NCBI RefSeq assembly: GCF_000003855.2
Contig: NW_003101657.1
Coordinates: 466,083 to 530,082 of the forward strand
Reading direction: 5' to 3'
DNA: 64,000 bases
Origin: Blastomyces gilchristii SLH14081
Lineage: Eukaryota; Ascomycota; Eurotiomycetes; Onygenales; Ajellomycetaceae
The translations under genes and the position numbers were made by a program. This document shows, one piece after another, positions 47,156 to 58,750 of the stretch. The notes beneath the pieces were generated by a model. It searched no databases. It had not been told where the DNA came from and was given only the letters and a program-made list of their open reading frames with translations. The number at the start of each line of letters is the position of its first letter. Position 1 is the first letter of the stretch.

Positions 47156-47494
47156 ATAATAATACTTGTTATGAGAATGAGAGGCCATCACCAGAAATGC
47201 ATACAATATAATAGATAAATGAATAGAAGATATTAAATAGAAGAAGAGACAGAAATCTTGAAGAAGATAATAATGTTTGATAATAATGATGATGAAGAAG
47301 ATGATTGAAAAATGAGAAAAGTTAGTGAATGAGAGATGTAATATAGTGAAAGTTTCTTTGTAAGAGTGTATGCAGAATACTAGCTGAATCAGAAATAGAT
47401 CACACAATTATGAACACTAGTGACACACAAATCTGCATGAAGCTAGAGTGTACATCATGATTACATGAGCGTGATCAAATCTGATGAGAAAGAA
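47156..47494 (+). other. G 3' end with polypurine tract
   Basis: Sequence between LINE2 and the G 3' LTR, of mixed low complexity (GATGATGAAGAAGATGAT near 47287). GATGAGAAAGAA (47483-47494) directly precedes the LTR and fits the plus-strand primer. The long minus-strand open frame here (47099-47407) is Tyr/His/Ser-rich low complexity and probably not a gene. Confidence 0.55.
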
Positions 47495-47661
47495 TGTGAT
47501 TTGAAAGAATGTATGACTGTCAGATAATAACACAGCTGCTTTCAAACTTGCTTACAAATGTAAAGAGGCCATAGCAGCCATCAATTAATTTAGTGTACAG
47601 TATATAAGAAGTCAGCGTACACCTGTAATCATACACTGACTCAAGTAACCTTTGAATTACA
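47495..47661 (+). repeat. 3' LTR of G (167 bp)
   Basis: Same length as the 5' LTR. It starts TGTGATTTGAAAG and ends GAATTACA. Here the 5' edge, which is interior to the element, is mutated relative to 29284-29340. Confidence 0.9.
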
Positions 47662-50055
47662 AATTTATTTCTTTCACTTCTTTCACTTCTATTGAAGATT
47701 CACAAACTCTTCAAGAAATTATTGTGAATTACAAAGTCTATGTTATTTACAATTCAGCACAGAATGCTCTCTTTCAATTATGATAAATAATTACTTCATT
47801 CTTCACATCTGATTCCAGGTCATGAAATTTATGAAAAACTCAACACAAACATTGAGATGAACTATGAAATAATTATTAACAGATTGCATTGCAGATTACT
47901 GAAGAGTTATCTCTCTACTATAATCACTGCAACTTTATTCAGAAACATTCATTATGAACTGATTATAACTCTAGTGAAATTTTCTGACATATGAAGTTAT
48001 CAGAATGCAGATAATAAAAGAAAAATAATCAGAAAATTACTACTGAGCTGATAAGTTACTCTATCAGATAATAATTTTTGATAATACTAACTTTCTAATT
48101 TGAAGAAAATCATGTGAAAATGATTATATATTAGTACTCTGATCTCACAACTCTTATCTGATAACTTCTGTGAATAATTACTTCATATATATATATCCCT
48201 GAATCTTTCCCTTCAATCAATTGAAAATCTCGAATTTCAAACACTTCTTCAAATGCTTAATTCAAATCTTTATATTCTACATCAATCATGTCTTCATTTC
48301 AACCTTGAGACACACTACAAAGTCAATATACAATATCTAGAATCAGAGTTGAAGAATCATTGAAGAGTGTCTCTCACAGTGAATGTATAAACTAGTACAA
48401 ATAATCTTGCATTTATAAGAGTTACATGTTATTACATTGATGAGAACTGAACTTATCAAGAGACATTAATTGAATTTGAATTATTGATCAGTAGTTATAC
48501 TAAGAATTATATAGCAGAGATATTAATAACAGTGATTAAAAATGACTATTAAGATATTAGTCTCAGTCTTCTTACAATTACAACTGATAATACTGTGAAT
48601 AACTACACTATGATGAAGAGCTTGAAGCAAAAATTAGCTTTGCATTTCTGAAATAATAAACAAGGTCATATTCTCTGCATTACTCATGTGATTCAACTTA
48701 TGATGCAAACACTGATAAAGAATCTTAACATTGAGATAATGAATAATGAGATGACTGATTCTGGTGATGAGAATGAGATGAAAGTGATTACTCAAGTAAC
48801 TTTTACATTCATTTTGTAAAAGATAATATTTTTTAATAATACTTTTTAATATTGTCTTTTAGCAATGCTTTTTGATAATGCTACTATTAATTTTAAATAG
48901 ATTGACTAATAATTTAAATATCACAGATTTGAAATATTGTTAATGCAATTTATATCTTCTCTAAATAATAAAAATAATTTCATGATATTTAATAAATAAA
49001 CAAATCAGTCACATCACTGAATATGATACAGAATATTAGAACACAGTGAAGTTTAATATATAAGATGACTGTTCAGACTCTTCAATTGTATCAGATAATT
49101 GATTATTGAGTGTAACACTCTGATCAGAAAAAGATTCAGATATTGAAACTTTCTGATATAAAGTAAACTCAGTTGAAATATGTGATTGATTTACTGTTTC
49201 AGTTTTATAAGATAATAAAGACAGTCTCAATCACTTGTACATCAATGCTGCAGTCAGTCTAATGAGTGTATAACAGTTTATTTACTCATCTTAAGAAGCA
49301 GTTAAATCACTCAAAAAGAAATTCAGTCTGAGATAATGCTATAGTGCAGGCTATTATTACTGTAAGAAATAAACTGACATATTACTACAGTAAAACTGAA
49401 TAATCTTTTACAGAGTACTATACTGTAGCAGCTCTACTAGATCTCTCTCATTGAGTTAATATCTACACTTCTCAAGATTGAACAGAGAAGAAATAAGACT
49501 CATATGTTAAATTAGTCTGAGACTACTATAATATCAACTATCAGAGATTTGAATGAGCAGATGTTCAAGATATGAAGACAGTGAAATATAATTCTCTAGT
49601 AAGTAATGATCTTTGATAATACTTCATATCATATAGAACTATAATACTAACTTTGAAACAGAACTTGCATACATTGATTACAACTGAAAATTAGATAAAA
49701 CTATATACTTGTAAAACTAAATTTAACTGCTATCTTCAAGATGATCTGATAAATTTACACACTAAATCAATTCTAGAGTTATGAAAAATTATTAAGAGTA
49801 TATATTCAACTGTTGCACTGATGATGTATGATATTCTGACAATTTCATTGACAGAGGTAAAAATGAAGTGAAAGTTCAACTCAAGTTAAGATATTTATCA
49901 CTATCACTGAGAACAATTATAAGAAGAAATAATCAAGAAACTCATGATTGTAAAAGATGAAATTATCAGACAGTTTAATACCTCTGATCACAGTATATCA
50001 GAGAAGTGTAGTTTTCATGAGAAAGTGAAGAATAAACTTGTACAAGAATGTCATT
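47662..50055 (+). pseudogene. hAT transposase relic
   Basis: Broken frames on the plus strand give the hAT order. About 48230-48370 reads LSLQSIENLEFQTLLQMLN, and about 48366-48560 reads RVSLTVNV.TSTNNLAFI with YQETLIEFELL, the block that precedes the catalytic core. About 48570-48700 gives LTITTDNTVNNYTMM and then HILCITHVIQL, the hallmark TDNASNN ... RC.AHV.NL segment with its catalytic Asp. The C-terminal dimerisation region follows: YTVAALLDLSH at about 49420 and STVALMMYDILTISLTEVK at about 49805-49865. G sits at the upstream edge and may have cut the gene. Many TGA/TAA stops and some frameshifts make it inactive. Confidence 0.88.
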
Positions 50056-50386
50056 AATTGTTTCATAAGTGTTATCAATAATTATTACTAACTTCTGACT
50101 ATATAAGCAATCACTGAATAAACTGAATAAGACTGATTTTAATCTTCAGTCTCAGTCTTATTCTGATTTTGAAAGAATGATCATCTTTTACAGTTTATTC
50201 TGAGAAATTACTCTCATTTCACTGTTCTTGAATTAAATCTGGTCATTTTTCATGTCATTTCTCTCAGAAATGGTTCATTTTCAGATTTTTTTGAGGCTTG
50301 GTCCTGGTGAGACTCACGCTAAGAAATGTATGAGACCAGACTAAATGAGATCAAATGTGAAATTCATGATCCCGCCGGCCAGTCTA
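50056..50386 (+). other. hAT right end
   Basis: The last 100 bp match the right end of the M elements: AAGAAATGTATG, GACCAGACTAAATG, AAATGTGAAATTCATGATCC and the terminal CCGGCCAGTCTA. The final bases are GC-rich and unmutated. Confidence 0.9.
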
Positions 50387-52852
50387 TGAAAGACTGAAAT
50401 ACTGCAGAGATATTAGTTAAATCAAAAAATATTACTAAATATTCAAATAATCTCAGTGCAGTTTTAAAGACAGTCTTTTATTCATTTTCAGACTGTATTC
50501 ACAGCTGTGTTTATATATTAATTACATTCAGTTGTATGAATATGACAGCTCTTATAAGACAGTTAATCACATTCTTAATCAAAGACAGAGAATAGTGACT
50601 CTTTGAAATTTTAAAGTTCAGATTATAGTAGTTTATATATAATCTGAAATCTTTATTCTTTTTCTTTATAAATATCACAGAGGCTTCTGCAGAGATCTAT
50701 AAAGATTGAATAAAGTTATTCTTCAGATTCTTTCTTATATAAGTCTGTAAGATCTCTGTCTTATAATAAGAGAGCTTATAGATTGATTCTTAAAAAAGTT
50801 TCTACTTTTCTATTAAATCTATTATCAGATTCTTCTTATAATAAGATAAAAGCTTAACTATCTTAGCTAAACTGAATATCTCTATTTCTCTAATATCTGA
50901 AGCTCAGTTTTTATAATTATAAAGTTCTCAGATATTTATGAAGTTATTATATAGATAGACTTATTTTCTCTAATTAACTCTATAGTATTAACTGATTCTA
51001 TTTCTATAAGTAAGTCTATCAACACTGATTAGAAGTATAAACCTGACTTATAGAAAGCTATATATAGATTATATCTTCAAAGTTATACAAGGTCTTAAGT
51101 ATATATCATCTGTGATATCTATAATAATTACAGTTTCTGTAAATCTTCTTTAAGTTCTGAAGAGATCTTATAATTCAAAGATAACTCTTATAAGTCTCTC
51201 AGCTCTCAGATCTGAGTTCTTATACTCTGCTTATTATAAGAGTAGATTCTCAGTTTTTATCACTCAGCTTATTTACTCTGTGAGCTTTAGAGATACTACA
51301 GTAACCTGAGATTCTGAGTTTATCAATACTTTTTATACTTATAAAATAGTAGTACTGCAATGCAGTCTCTTTCTATAAGTATATATTTTCATTAAGAGAG
51401 TAATAGATTCAGATATCAGCTTTAAGACTCTTAAGAAGACTGTTACTGACTCTGTTTATAACTTTTTAAATTTCTATTTTAATTTATTTAGATAGTTTAT
51501 ACAGAGATATTCTGATTTAAAATAGATAAAGCAGAGATTCTTTTTCTTAATCTATCTATTATATACTCTGTTTATAGAAGTTTATAAAGCTCTTTCTCTC
51601 TGCTTAGTAGTCAGATATAAATCTCTCTGTATCTTATTATCTTTCTTCAGTAAATCTATTCTTTATTATTCTGACTCTTACAGAGTCAATCAGTGATTTA
51701 CTCTCTATAAGTCTGTAATTATCACAGTAATCTATAAGCAGTGAATAAGAGTTATCAGTTTCTTCAGAGTTAAGAACTTAGAGTCTTACTTAATAAGCTT
51801 ATTCTGTATATCTTTATTCAGTCTCTTTATAAATATTATCATTCAGATCTTATTTCAGAGTTCTGTTTTCACAGATCTTAATTTATATTATAATTTCATA
51901 AAGTGCTATAAGTAGTCTTTATCAGATTTCTTATCTTTTTTTCTAATATTAATAATTACAGCTTAGATATTCTCTTATTAAGCTTACAGAGTTTCTTAAC
52001 TTATTCTTCAGATAGATTTTAAGTACAGATCAGTGAAATCTCTTATAATTATTCTCTAAATAATTCAGTCAGTTCTTAACTTTAGTGTTGTAGAGATCTG
52101 TTATTATATAGATAATAGCTTCTTAATTATTTATATTATATAGCTAAGCTTATAAGTCAATTTTAAATACAAACTTATAAAAGCTTTTGTAGATTGTGAT
52201 TTAATAGATAATCTTAAGCAGTCACAGCTTAAGAAAGTTTCTTTTCAGTTTATAAATATCTCTGAAGAGTATATCTAGAGACTTAGTTTGAGAATATTTA
52301 TAAATAGTAAGTATTTGTTGTAGAAAAATAGCTTGATTCTGTGAGAGATGCTTAAGAATGTTCTTTACTAAGATTGATTTATTTATAAATTTAAAGAGTT
52401 TTTCTATTATAGATGTAAAGAATAATATTCTATAAGTAATTAATAAGTTCTCTGAAACTTCTTTTACAGAGATTATTAATAATTCAAGTGACTGCTTCTG
52501 AGTGTCTGCAGTAGAGTTCACAGAGATTAAAGTATATAAGTTTCTAGTTCTTTCAGTTATAATAAGCAGTTACTGACTGACAGAGATTGAAATATAAGAA
52601 TAAGTACTTATAGACAATTATTTAAGTGTTTGCAGCTTGATGTAATATGTACTGTTAACTACTAGAAGTATTCATAGTAGAAAGATAAAATATAGAGATT
52701 AAATATATAATAGTATTCAAGCTAAGTTATGAATAGTATTTGTGAACTTCAGTCTATATAGTTGTGTGTAGTCAAGAGCTGCTAACTCTATTATTTATGC
52801 AAGAGTTAGAAATAGAGGTAAAGAATTCGCCAGAAGCAGGATTTCTTACAGA
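50387..52852 (-). mobile_element. Gypsy-type LTR retrotransposon C2, 5' two-thirds
   Basis: Read on the minus strand from the TGTAAGAA terminus at 52852: probable LTR/leader to about 52640, gag, then pol. The RT is at about 50391-50790 with VIFIKKKNKDF, YNLNFKISKSHYSLSLI and LRLFEYLVIFFDLTNISAVF (usual GLFE.LVMPFGLTNAPATF). The hAT interrupts the RT at 50386, and the reading continues at 26205. C2 itself inserted into A-family 5' leader sequence (52853-53113). Confidence 0.85.
51400..52640 (-). pseudogene. C2 gag
   Basis: The open piece 52222-52521 (99 codons) starts near the 5' end (MNSTADTQKQSLELLIIS) and continues through mutated stops into a helical segment (YLENNYKR and ILKIYLKNKL in C1; equivalent in C2) with a typical capsid-like pattern. 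The same frame runs in C1 at about 500-1150. No zinc knuckle was made out with confidence. Confidence 0.6.
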
Positions 52853-53113
52853 AAGAAGTGTAATTATATAAATATCTTATATATTTAAGATGTTAGAACT
52901 CTCAGATCTTTTACCAACATTAACTTGTAAAATCTTATTCTCTTCATAAGATCTTGTTATGAGATTAGAGTAACTGATAAGTAAGCTTCGATTCTAGCAA
53001 CTGAGTATCTGCTTAACTAATTGTTCATTTCTCTATTTCTTACATATTATTACAAATTTAAATATCTCAGTGAGTAATTATTTCTAATGAGAAGATGATG
53101 AATATTTTTCTAG
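52853..53113 (-). other. A-family 5' leader fragment (A4)
   Basis: This aligns with 59940-60231, the leader between the 5' LTR and gag of A2. It is attached to the LTR at 53114-53425, so a further minus-strand A element was interrupted by C2 at 52852. Confidence 0.8.
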
Positions 53114-53425
53114 TATAAGAGACCTATGCTGAATAGATTGATATGATATTTATAAATCTTAAATAATAAAGAGAAAAACATTAAAGAAGAAAAAAAGAGA
53201 AAGTGCAGAAATCAGCAATTGAAGTGAATATTTATATACATATATAGTAAAGCTTTAGAGTGAAAGAATAGAGATTTCATGTACATAGTAAAGCTTTGAG
53301 ATGAAAGAATAGAAATTTCATAGGTTTTTCAGCTGAGAATCAGTGACTGAGAATTGAAGCTTTCAGCGGAATCTATAAAGTGTAATGAAATAATCTATAT
53401 AATTGATCAGACACAGCCTGTTACA
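53114..53425 (-). repeat. A-family LTR (A4, 5' LTR)
   Basis: It begins TATAAGAGACC on the plus strand (a mutated TGTAAGAGG) and ends CCTGTTACA. It is more diverged than the A1 LTRs, with a small internal duplication around AGTAAAGCTTT(A/G)GAG. Confidence 0.88.
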
Positions 53426-54019
53426 AAAATTCTGAGTATATTATAATGCACTGTGTATTATACAATAGTTTCAGAGCCAGATTGAAAGAGAAGTATGATC
53501 TAAATTAATTAAATATGAGGTTCTTATTCTCAAATGAGACAGAAATTAAATACTTAATAGACTTTCTATCAGAAACTCAAGTAGCTATAAGAAAATGACT
53601 AAATTCAGAAATATCTAAATATGAAGAGAAGAAAATTGATTAGATATAGTCTGTTAAAACAGCTATATACTATCTTTTAATAATTTATTTTATTATAGTC
53701 TCTCTTTACTCTACTTTTTCTTTTCTGTTCTTTTCTGTCTACTAATTTAATATGTCTATCTTTAAGACTTTGTTCTCTTTTCCTTTGTCATGATATTTTC
53801 AAATGATTTCAAAGTATCAGAAGGTGTTGAAATACTGCAATTTGTAAAGAGTTTTTGTATTCTAAGCTGGAATTTTCTGATTCTGCATATCTGAAATTGA
53901 TAAATGTATAATGGTTAACTCTATAGATATTAGAAAAACTCTGAGAAGTTTTAGTTCTTAGATAGATATCATAGTCTCTGACTATATACATCTATAATTG
54001 AAGAATAATAATAGTAATA
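53426..54019 (+). mobile_element. LINE 3' end fragment (LINE5)
   Basis: It carries the ORF2 C-terminal segment after the knuckle, the 3' UTR and an AAT-triplet tail at about 54001-54019. It starts exactly at the right end of the A4 LTR, so A4 cut it, or it was truncated there. Confidence 0.87.
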
Positions 54020-54279
54020 ATAATCTTATAAATCACTACTCTTGATTTTATCTCAGATTTTTCAGATTGAAAGCAGTAATAGCTTGAATAAGAAATGATT
54101 TACTTTTACTCAGTATCAAAGTTTGATTTCTAAAGAAGTATAAAATTAACTTTTCATTCAAATACAGTCTGAAGATAAGAATAGATGTAATTTAAGTTTC
54201 TATTCACATTGATTTAAATGAATGTGATTTTTGAAGAATTTTTAAACTTTTTTTATTATTTTTGTTATTTATTCATACT
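54020..54279 (-). mobile_element. LINE fragment, ORF2 endonuclease start (LINE6)
   Basis: It matches 7030-7285 of LINE1 (minus): the ORF1/ORF2 junction and the first part of the endonuclease. LINE5 inserted on its left and A2 on its right (54280). Confidence 0.8.
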
Positions 54280-54570
54280 TGTAACAGGTCTACGCTGAAT
54301 AGATCAGTATAATATATAGGTCTTATATAACAAAGTGAAAAACGTTAAAGAAGGAAAAGAAAGAGAAAGTGCAAGAATCAGTAATTGAAGTGAATATTTA
54401 TACACATACACAGTGTGTACGCGATAGAGGTTCAGAGTGAAAGAATAGGAATTTCATGAGTTTTTCAGCTGAGAATCAGTGATTGAGAATGACTGAGAAT
54501 CAGAGCTTTCAGTGAAATCTATGAAATGTAAAGAAATAGTCTATATAATGATCAAGTGCAGTCTGTCACA
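54280..54570 (-). repeat. 3' LTR of A2
   Basis: 291 bp, starting TGTAACAGGTCTACGC and ending GTCTGTCACA on the plus strand. CpG remains at ACGCTG and GTACGCGATAG. Confidence 0.92.
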
Positions 54571-56079
54571 TTAGTGTCTCTCTTCTCTGATCATGTGTAG
54601 TTCTCATTGATCAAGAGCTGTAATCTCAGATAGTATGAAACTTGAAGTTCAGATTGAGTGATTATAGCTGACTCATTTTATAAGATATTATCAGCTGCAG
54701 CTGCAGAGTTTCTTATCAAGAATATCTTCAATCTTTCATTCAAGTTTATTATCTTCTTCTATGATCTCTGGTGACTGTCAGTTGAAAATCAGTTGAGAAG
54801 AAAACAGATCAGTGACAGTGTGATGAAGTAAGCTTATATAAAAGACATTGTGAATCTCTGATAATGTGTCAAGATAGTAGTTATAACTATCTAGAACTTC
54901 TATCACTTTATACTTGATATGACAGTATTTCAGTGTATGAGATAAATGTGTGATCTGTATATTCTTAAGATTCAATCATGTCAAGTCTTCTGTCTTATAT
55001 TGCTCAGTGAAATCTCAGTGAACATTGATTTGATTCTCTTGATCTTATTTTACAGTTATTATAAAGACCTCTGCTCAATTGTGAGTGTCTCAGAGCTTTA
55101 TTACTATATTATTAGTGATCTGAATTGAACTGCAGAGATTTGATATAAAATGTGTGATTTCTAGAAGATTTAATACTTTCATGTGATAACTGTGTGTAAG
55201 AAAGAATAAGCTTATATCTATTAAGATAGCATCTCAGCTGTTGATAGTGATCTCTGTATATAGAAGAAGATTATATCAATCATCTTATAAGTAATTACAG
55301 AACTTATGAAGATAATTCTTTACAGTCTGAATTATTCATTCTGATATATCATCAGTCTTGAGATGATAGATAGTTGATAAACAGTATATAATCTTGAGAA
55401 CTTGATAGATTCTTATTCAGAGAGTACTCATGAATTGACAGCTCTGATCTGATACTATAGATCTCAGTAATTCATGTATCTGATAGAACAGACTCTGTAG
55501 AAAAGCTTCAGTGACTTACTCAGTATTTATCTTATCACAAGATTTTAATATTATATCTTTACTCAATCAGTTTATAATGATCAGAATATTCTTATATCTC
55601 TTACTCTCAGAGAGATTAATAGTAAAGTTAATTACTACATCATATCAGATTTCATCAGAGATATTGAATGATTTTAGTAGATCTTTTCTACAGTTCTTTC
55701 ATAAGATAATAGAAGAATAATAGTTACAGTTTCAAATAAAACATCTGATACTGTTTAATATCTCAGATCAGTAGAACTCTTAAGAGATTATTCAGTATAA
55801 TTATTCATAATCTGAGTGACTGATTATATATGAATTATGCATCTCTTATATTATCTGAGTCTATAAGAGTTCAGAGTAAGAGACTCAATATTATTCACAG
55901 AACTGCAGAGTATTATTATCATCAATTAAGTATTCTGAGATATCAGTTCTTATACATAGTTCTGAGGAAAATCAGAGTACTTCTTGATATACTGCTTCAG
56001 TGAGTACTTGAAGAAGTTCATCAGTTTAAACTATTATATATTATAATTTATTCAGTGTAGATTCAGAAGAAGTCAAGAT
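54571..56079 (-). pseudogene. A2 integrase and chromodomain
   Basis: Minus-strand homologue of A1 21400-23440. The C-terminal block 54778-54975 reads KVIEVLDSYNYYLDTLSEI, and the chromodomain lies at about 54655-54760 next to the purine tract before the LTR. Catalytic-core blocks fall at about 55280-55700. The gene is full of stops. Plus-strand open frames here, such as 54946-55128 and 55511-55720, are shadows. Confidence 0.85.
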
Positions 56080-56585
56080 TAGACTAGTCACTGAGACCAT
56101 GAATTTCACATTTGATTCCATTTGGTCTGGTCCCATACATTTCTTGGCGTGAATTCCGCTGGGACTTGCCATCAAAAAAACATGCAAAGTGAATATATAT
56201 CAGATCTTAAAATGGAACCATGACTTGAAAAAAATGAGAAAGTGGTTTCATTTGATCCCATTTAGTCTTATTCTTGGCATAAAGTTACTATTTTTAGACA
56301 TTTTAAGGTTTTTTTTAGACTATTTTTAATTTTTTAAAAAGTAATGCTTTTTGATAATGCTCAAATGAGATTTAAAGTCATTTAAAGTAATAAAAATAAT
56401 TTAAATTGAGAAGTGGAAATCATGATCTCATTTGGAAAATGTGACAAGAGTAGACAGTAAGTCTCACTGAGACAGTATAAGACTACTATCTAATGTTAAA
56501 ACTGTGTAATGAGATCAGTCGAATTGGTAATGAGACTATCAAAAAATCTGATCCTGGTCCCAGACACGGTCACACGGTCAGTCTA
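56080..56585 (-). mobile_element. MITE M4 (506 bp, inverted)
   Basis: The TSD GTCAAGAT is perfect (56072-56079 and 56586-56593). The right end TCAGTCTA is kept; the left end TAGACTAGTCAC is mutated from TAGACTGGCCGC. The uninterrupted site is visible in A3 near 62035 (GAAGTTGAGATATCAG). Confidence 0.95.
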
Positions 56586-56593
56586 GTCAAGAT

Positions 56594-58750
56594 ATCAGTA
56601 TTAGTATCAGTGTCAGTATCAGTGACAGTTTGAAGAGAAGATGTTCTAATCAGAGAAGTGTATATAGTATTATGAGTTATTTTATCTTGATTAACTAATA
56701 TCTTCAGATCCAGAAGCTGATGTTCTCAGTTCATTTAACAGATATCTGTTATATCAGAAGATATATCTTACTCTTATTATAAGAGAGTATCTGTCATTGA
56801 GTTCTGACTGCTGAAACAGTAGTGTATTGTAAAATGAAAGCAGCTTAAGAACTCAGATTATTATATCTGTTATTCAGTGAGTTTATAGATAGTTATAAAG
56901 TACTTGAGATTCTTATAATATGTAATTATCTCAAATTCAGAGATACTTCAGAGTTCAGAGTCTTATTCTTCTAAACAGTGTATAATTGTAAGAAGTTTCT
57001 TATCATAGATCTCATAGTTATATTCAGTGAGACTCAGTTTCTTAAACATGAAGATGCATGATTATAAGATATCTTTATTATTGTATTATAATATAGCTCT
57101 GTTTATAATATAGTTAAAGAAGTCAGCTTTAACAACTATTTTATAATCAGAATTAAATATCATTAGTAGAGAGATATTGATGAACATCTTCTTTATCTGT
57201 ATGAATACAGCTTCAGTATCTACTAATCACTGTAATACTGAGTTCTTTCTCATAAGTTCTGTAAGTGATCTCATAATATCTGAGAAGTTTCATATAAATT
57301 GCTGATAGAAGTTAGTAAATTCAATGAAGCTTTATATATCTTTCACAGTATATAAAGCGTCTTATTCAAGAATGATGAAGACTTTCTCAGAATTTATTCA
57401 AATTCTCTTATCAACTTCTATGATAAAATCTAGATATTTAATACTTTTAACTTCAAAGTTATACTTATTAATATCTATTAATAGTTCTGCTTCTTGTAAT
57501 CATTGTAATACTCTTTACATGTGTTCTTGATATTCTTTTCTGAACTTATCAGTGAAGATGAGAGTATTATCAAGATATATAGATATAAATTTATCAAGAA
57601 CATTCTGAAGTACTCAGTTGATATACTTCTGAAATATACTGAGAGTATTAATCAGTTCAAAAAGTGTAACTATTTATTTAAAGAGATTATAATATATTCA
57701 GAATACTGTAAGTTATTCATCTTCTTCAGTAATATAGATTTTATAAAATATAATAATGATATCTAGTTTTATAAATCATTGAGCTTGTCTGATATGAGTT
57801 AGAGTTTCATTAATAAGAGATAAAGAATAACAGTTCTTCTTGATTAACCTGTTCAATTCTTGATAGTTTACACAGAATTAAAGTTCTTCATCTGATTTCT
57901 TTACAAAGAGAATAGAAGCTGCAGTGAAAGAGTTACTAATATATATGAATTTCTTATTTAACAGATTATTAAGTGTCTTTTAAAGAAGAAGAAGTTCATC
58001 TTGAGATATGTTATAAAGAAGATCTTATAATAACTCAGAGTTCTTATCATTCTTCTTTTCTAACTTAATACTGTAATCTACTTCTAAGCCTTATAAGAAG
58101 GGTATATTTATAGTGTTATCTTATTAAAAGATATCTAGATATTCATGATATTATTGAGAGAGTTTTGTATAAGAATCTATTATTATAGTATAAAATAACT
58201 TCTCTAGAGCTTTCTTAATATCAGTCAGACTGATAGAATAGATTGCTATATAATTCTGCTATTAATAATCTTTTTAGCAACTTTCTTTTCAGAGTATTTC
58301 ATAGATATTGACAGAGATCTATATCAGATTTATAGTCTTATGAATATTATGTTTATAAATTCTATTATTATTAGAGAATATTAAGCTTCTATTTTAAGTA
58401 TTTAATAAGATGTCTTATTCAGATAGTCAGACAAGTTCTAATATCAGATTATAATTAAGATTATTTACTTTATATATATAGATATTTTCATGTTGATATT
58501 CTTCAATATCTATATTCAACTTTATTATAAAACAGATATAAATATCTTTTAAGTTATTAAATTCTACAAGAAGTTAGAGTTTTAATAAGAGAATACACTG
58601 AAGATTATAACATCTTATAACTGAAGATTTAATCATTATATAATAATATAGATCACTGTCTATCATAGCTTTCATATTATATATATTATTAATCACAGTA
58701 GATATAAGAATCACATTCATTATCATTTTCTCTTTAAATTCTTATTATTC
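56594..58750 (-). pseudogene. A2 RNase H, reverse transcriptase and protease
   Basis: Minus-strand counterpart of A1 19367-21400. The RT lies at about 57300-58100. The AT-rich interval 56594-56640, with TATCAGTGTCAGTATCAGTG-type repeats, encodes the Asp/Thr-rich linker also seen in A1 (21395-21420) and A3 (62035-62060). No frame is open in the sense strand. Confidence 0.82.

Larger units (their letters stand above)
29284..47661 (+). mobile_element. Gypsy-type LTR retrotransposon G, full length with nested insertions
   Basis: Two 167-bp LTRs (29284-29450 and 47495-47661) flank an interior with gag, protease, RT, RNase H and integrase between about 29580 and 36250. A short AATT repeat flanks the element (29280-29283 and 47662-47665). 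MITEs M2 and M3, LINE3, LINE2 and block D2 lie inside. The pol genes are broken by RIP-type stops. About 3 kb of unassigned sequence remains between pol and the 3' LTR after subtracting insertions. Confidence 0.85.
26206..50386 (+). mobile_element. Large hAT-type DNA transposon with nested retroelements
   Basis: The left end TAGACTGACCGTGTGACC and right end CCGCCGGCCAGTCTA match the termini of the M elements. The 8-bp TSD TGAAAGAC is perfect at 26198-26205 and 50387-50394, the length typical of hAT elements. A degraded hAT transposase lies at 47662-50055. Without the G element (29284-47661) it would be about 5.8 kb. It sits in the RT gene of gypsy element C2. Confidence 0.9.

Noticed and set aside
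47099..47407. 102-codon minus-strand frame rich in Tyr, Ser and Ile
   Set aside because: It overlaps the LINE2 tail and low-complexity sequence before the G LTR and has no conserved counterpart.
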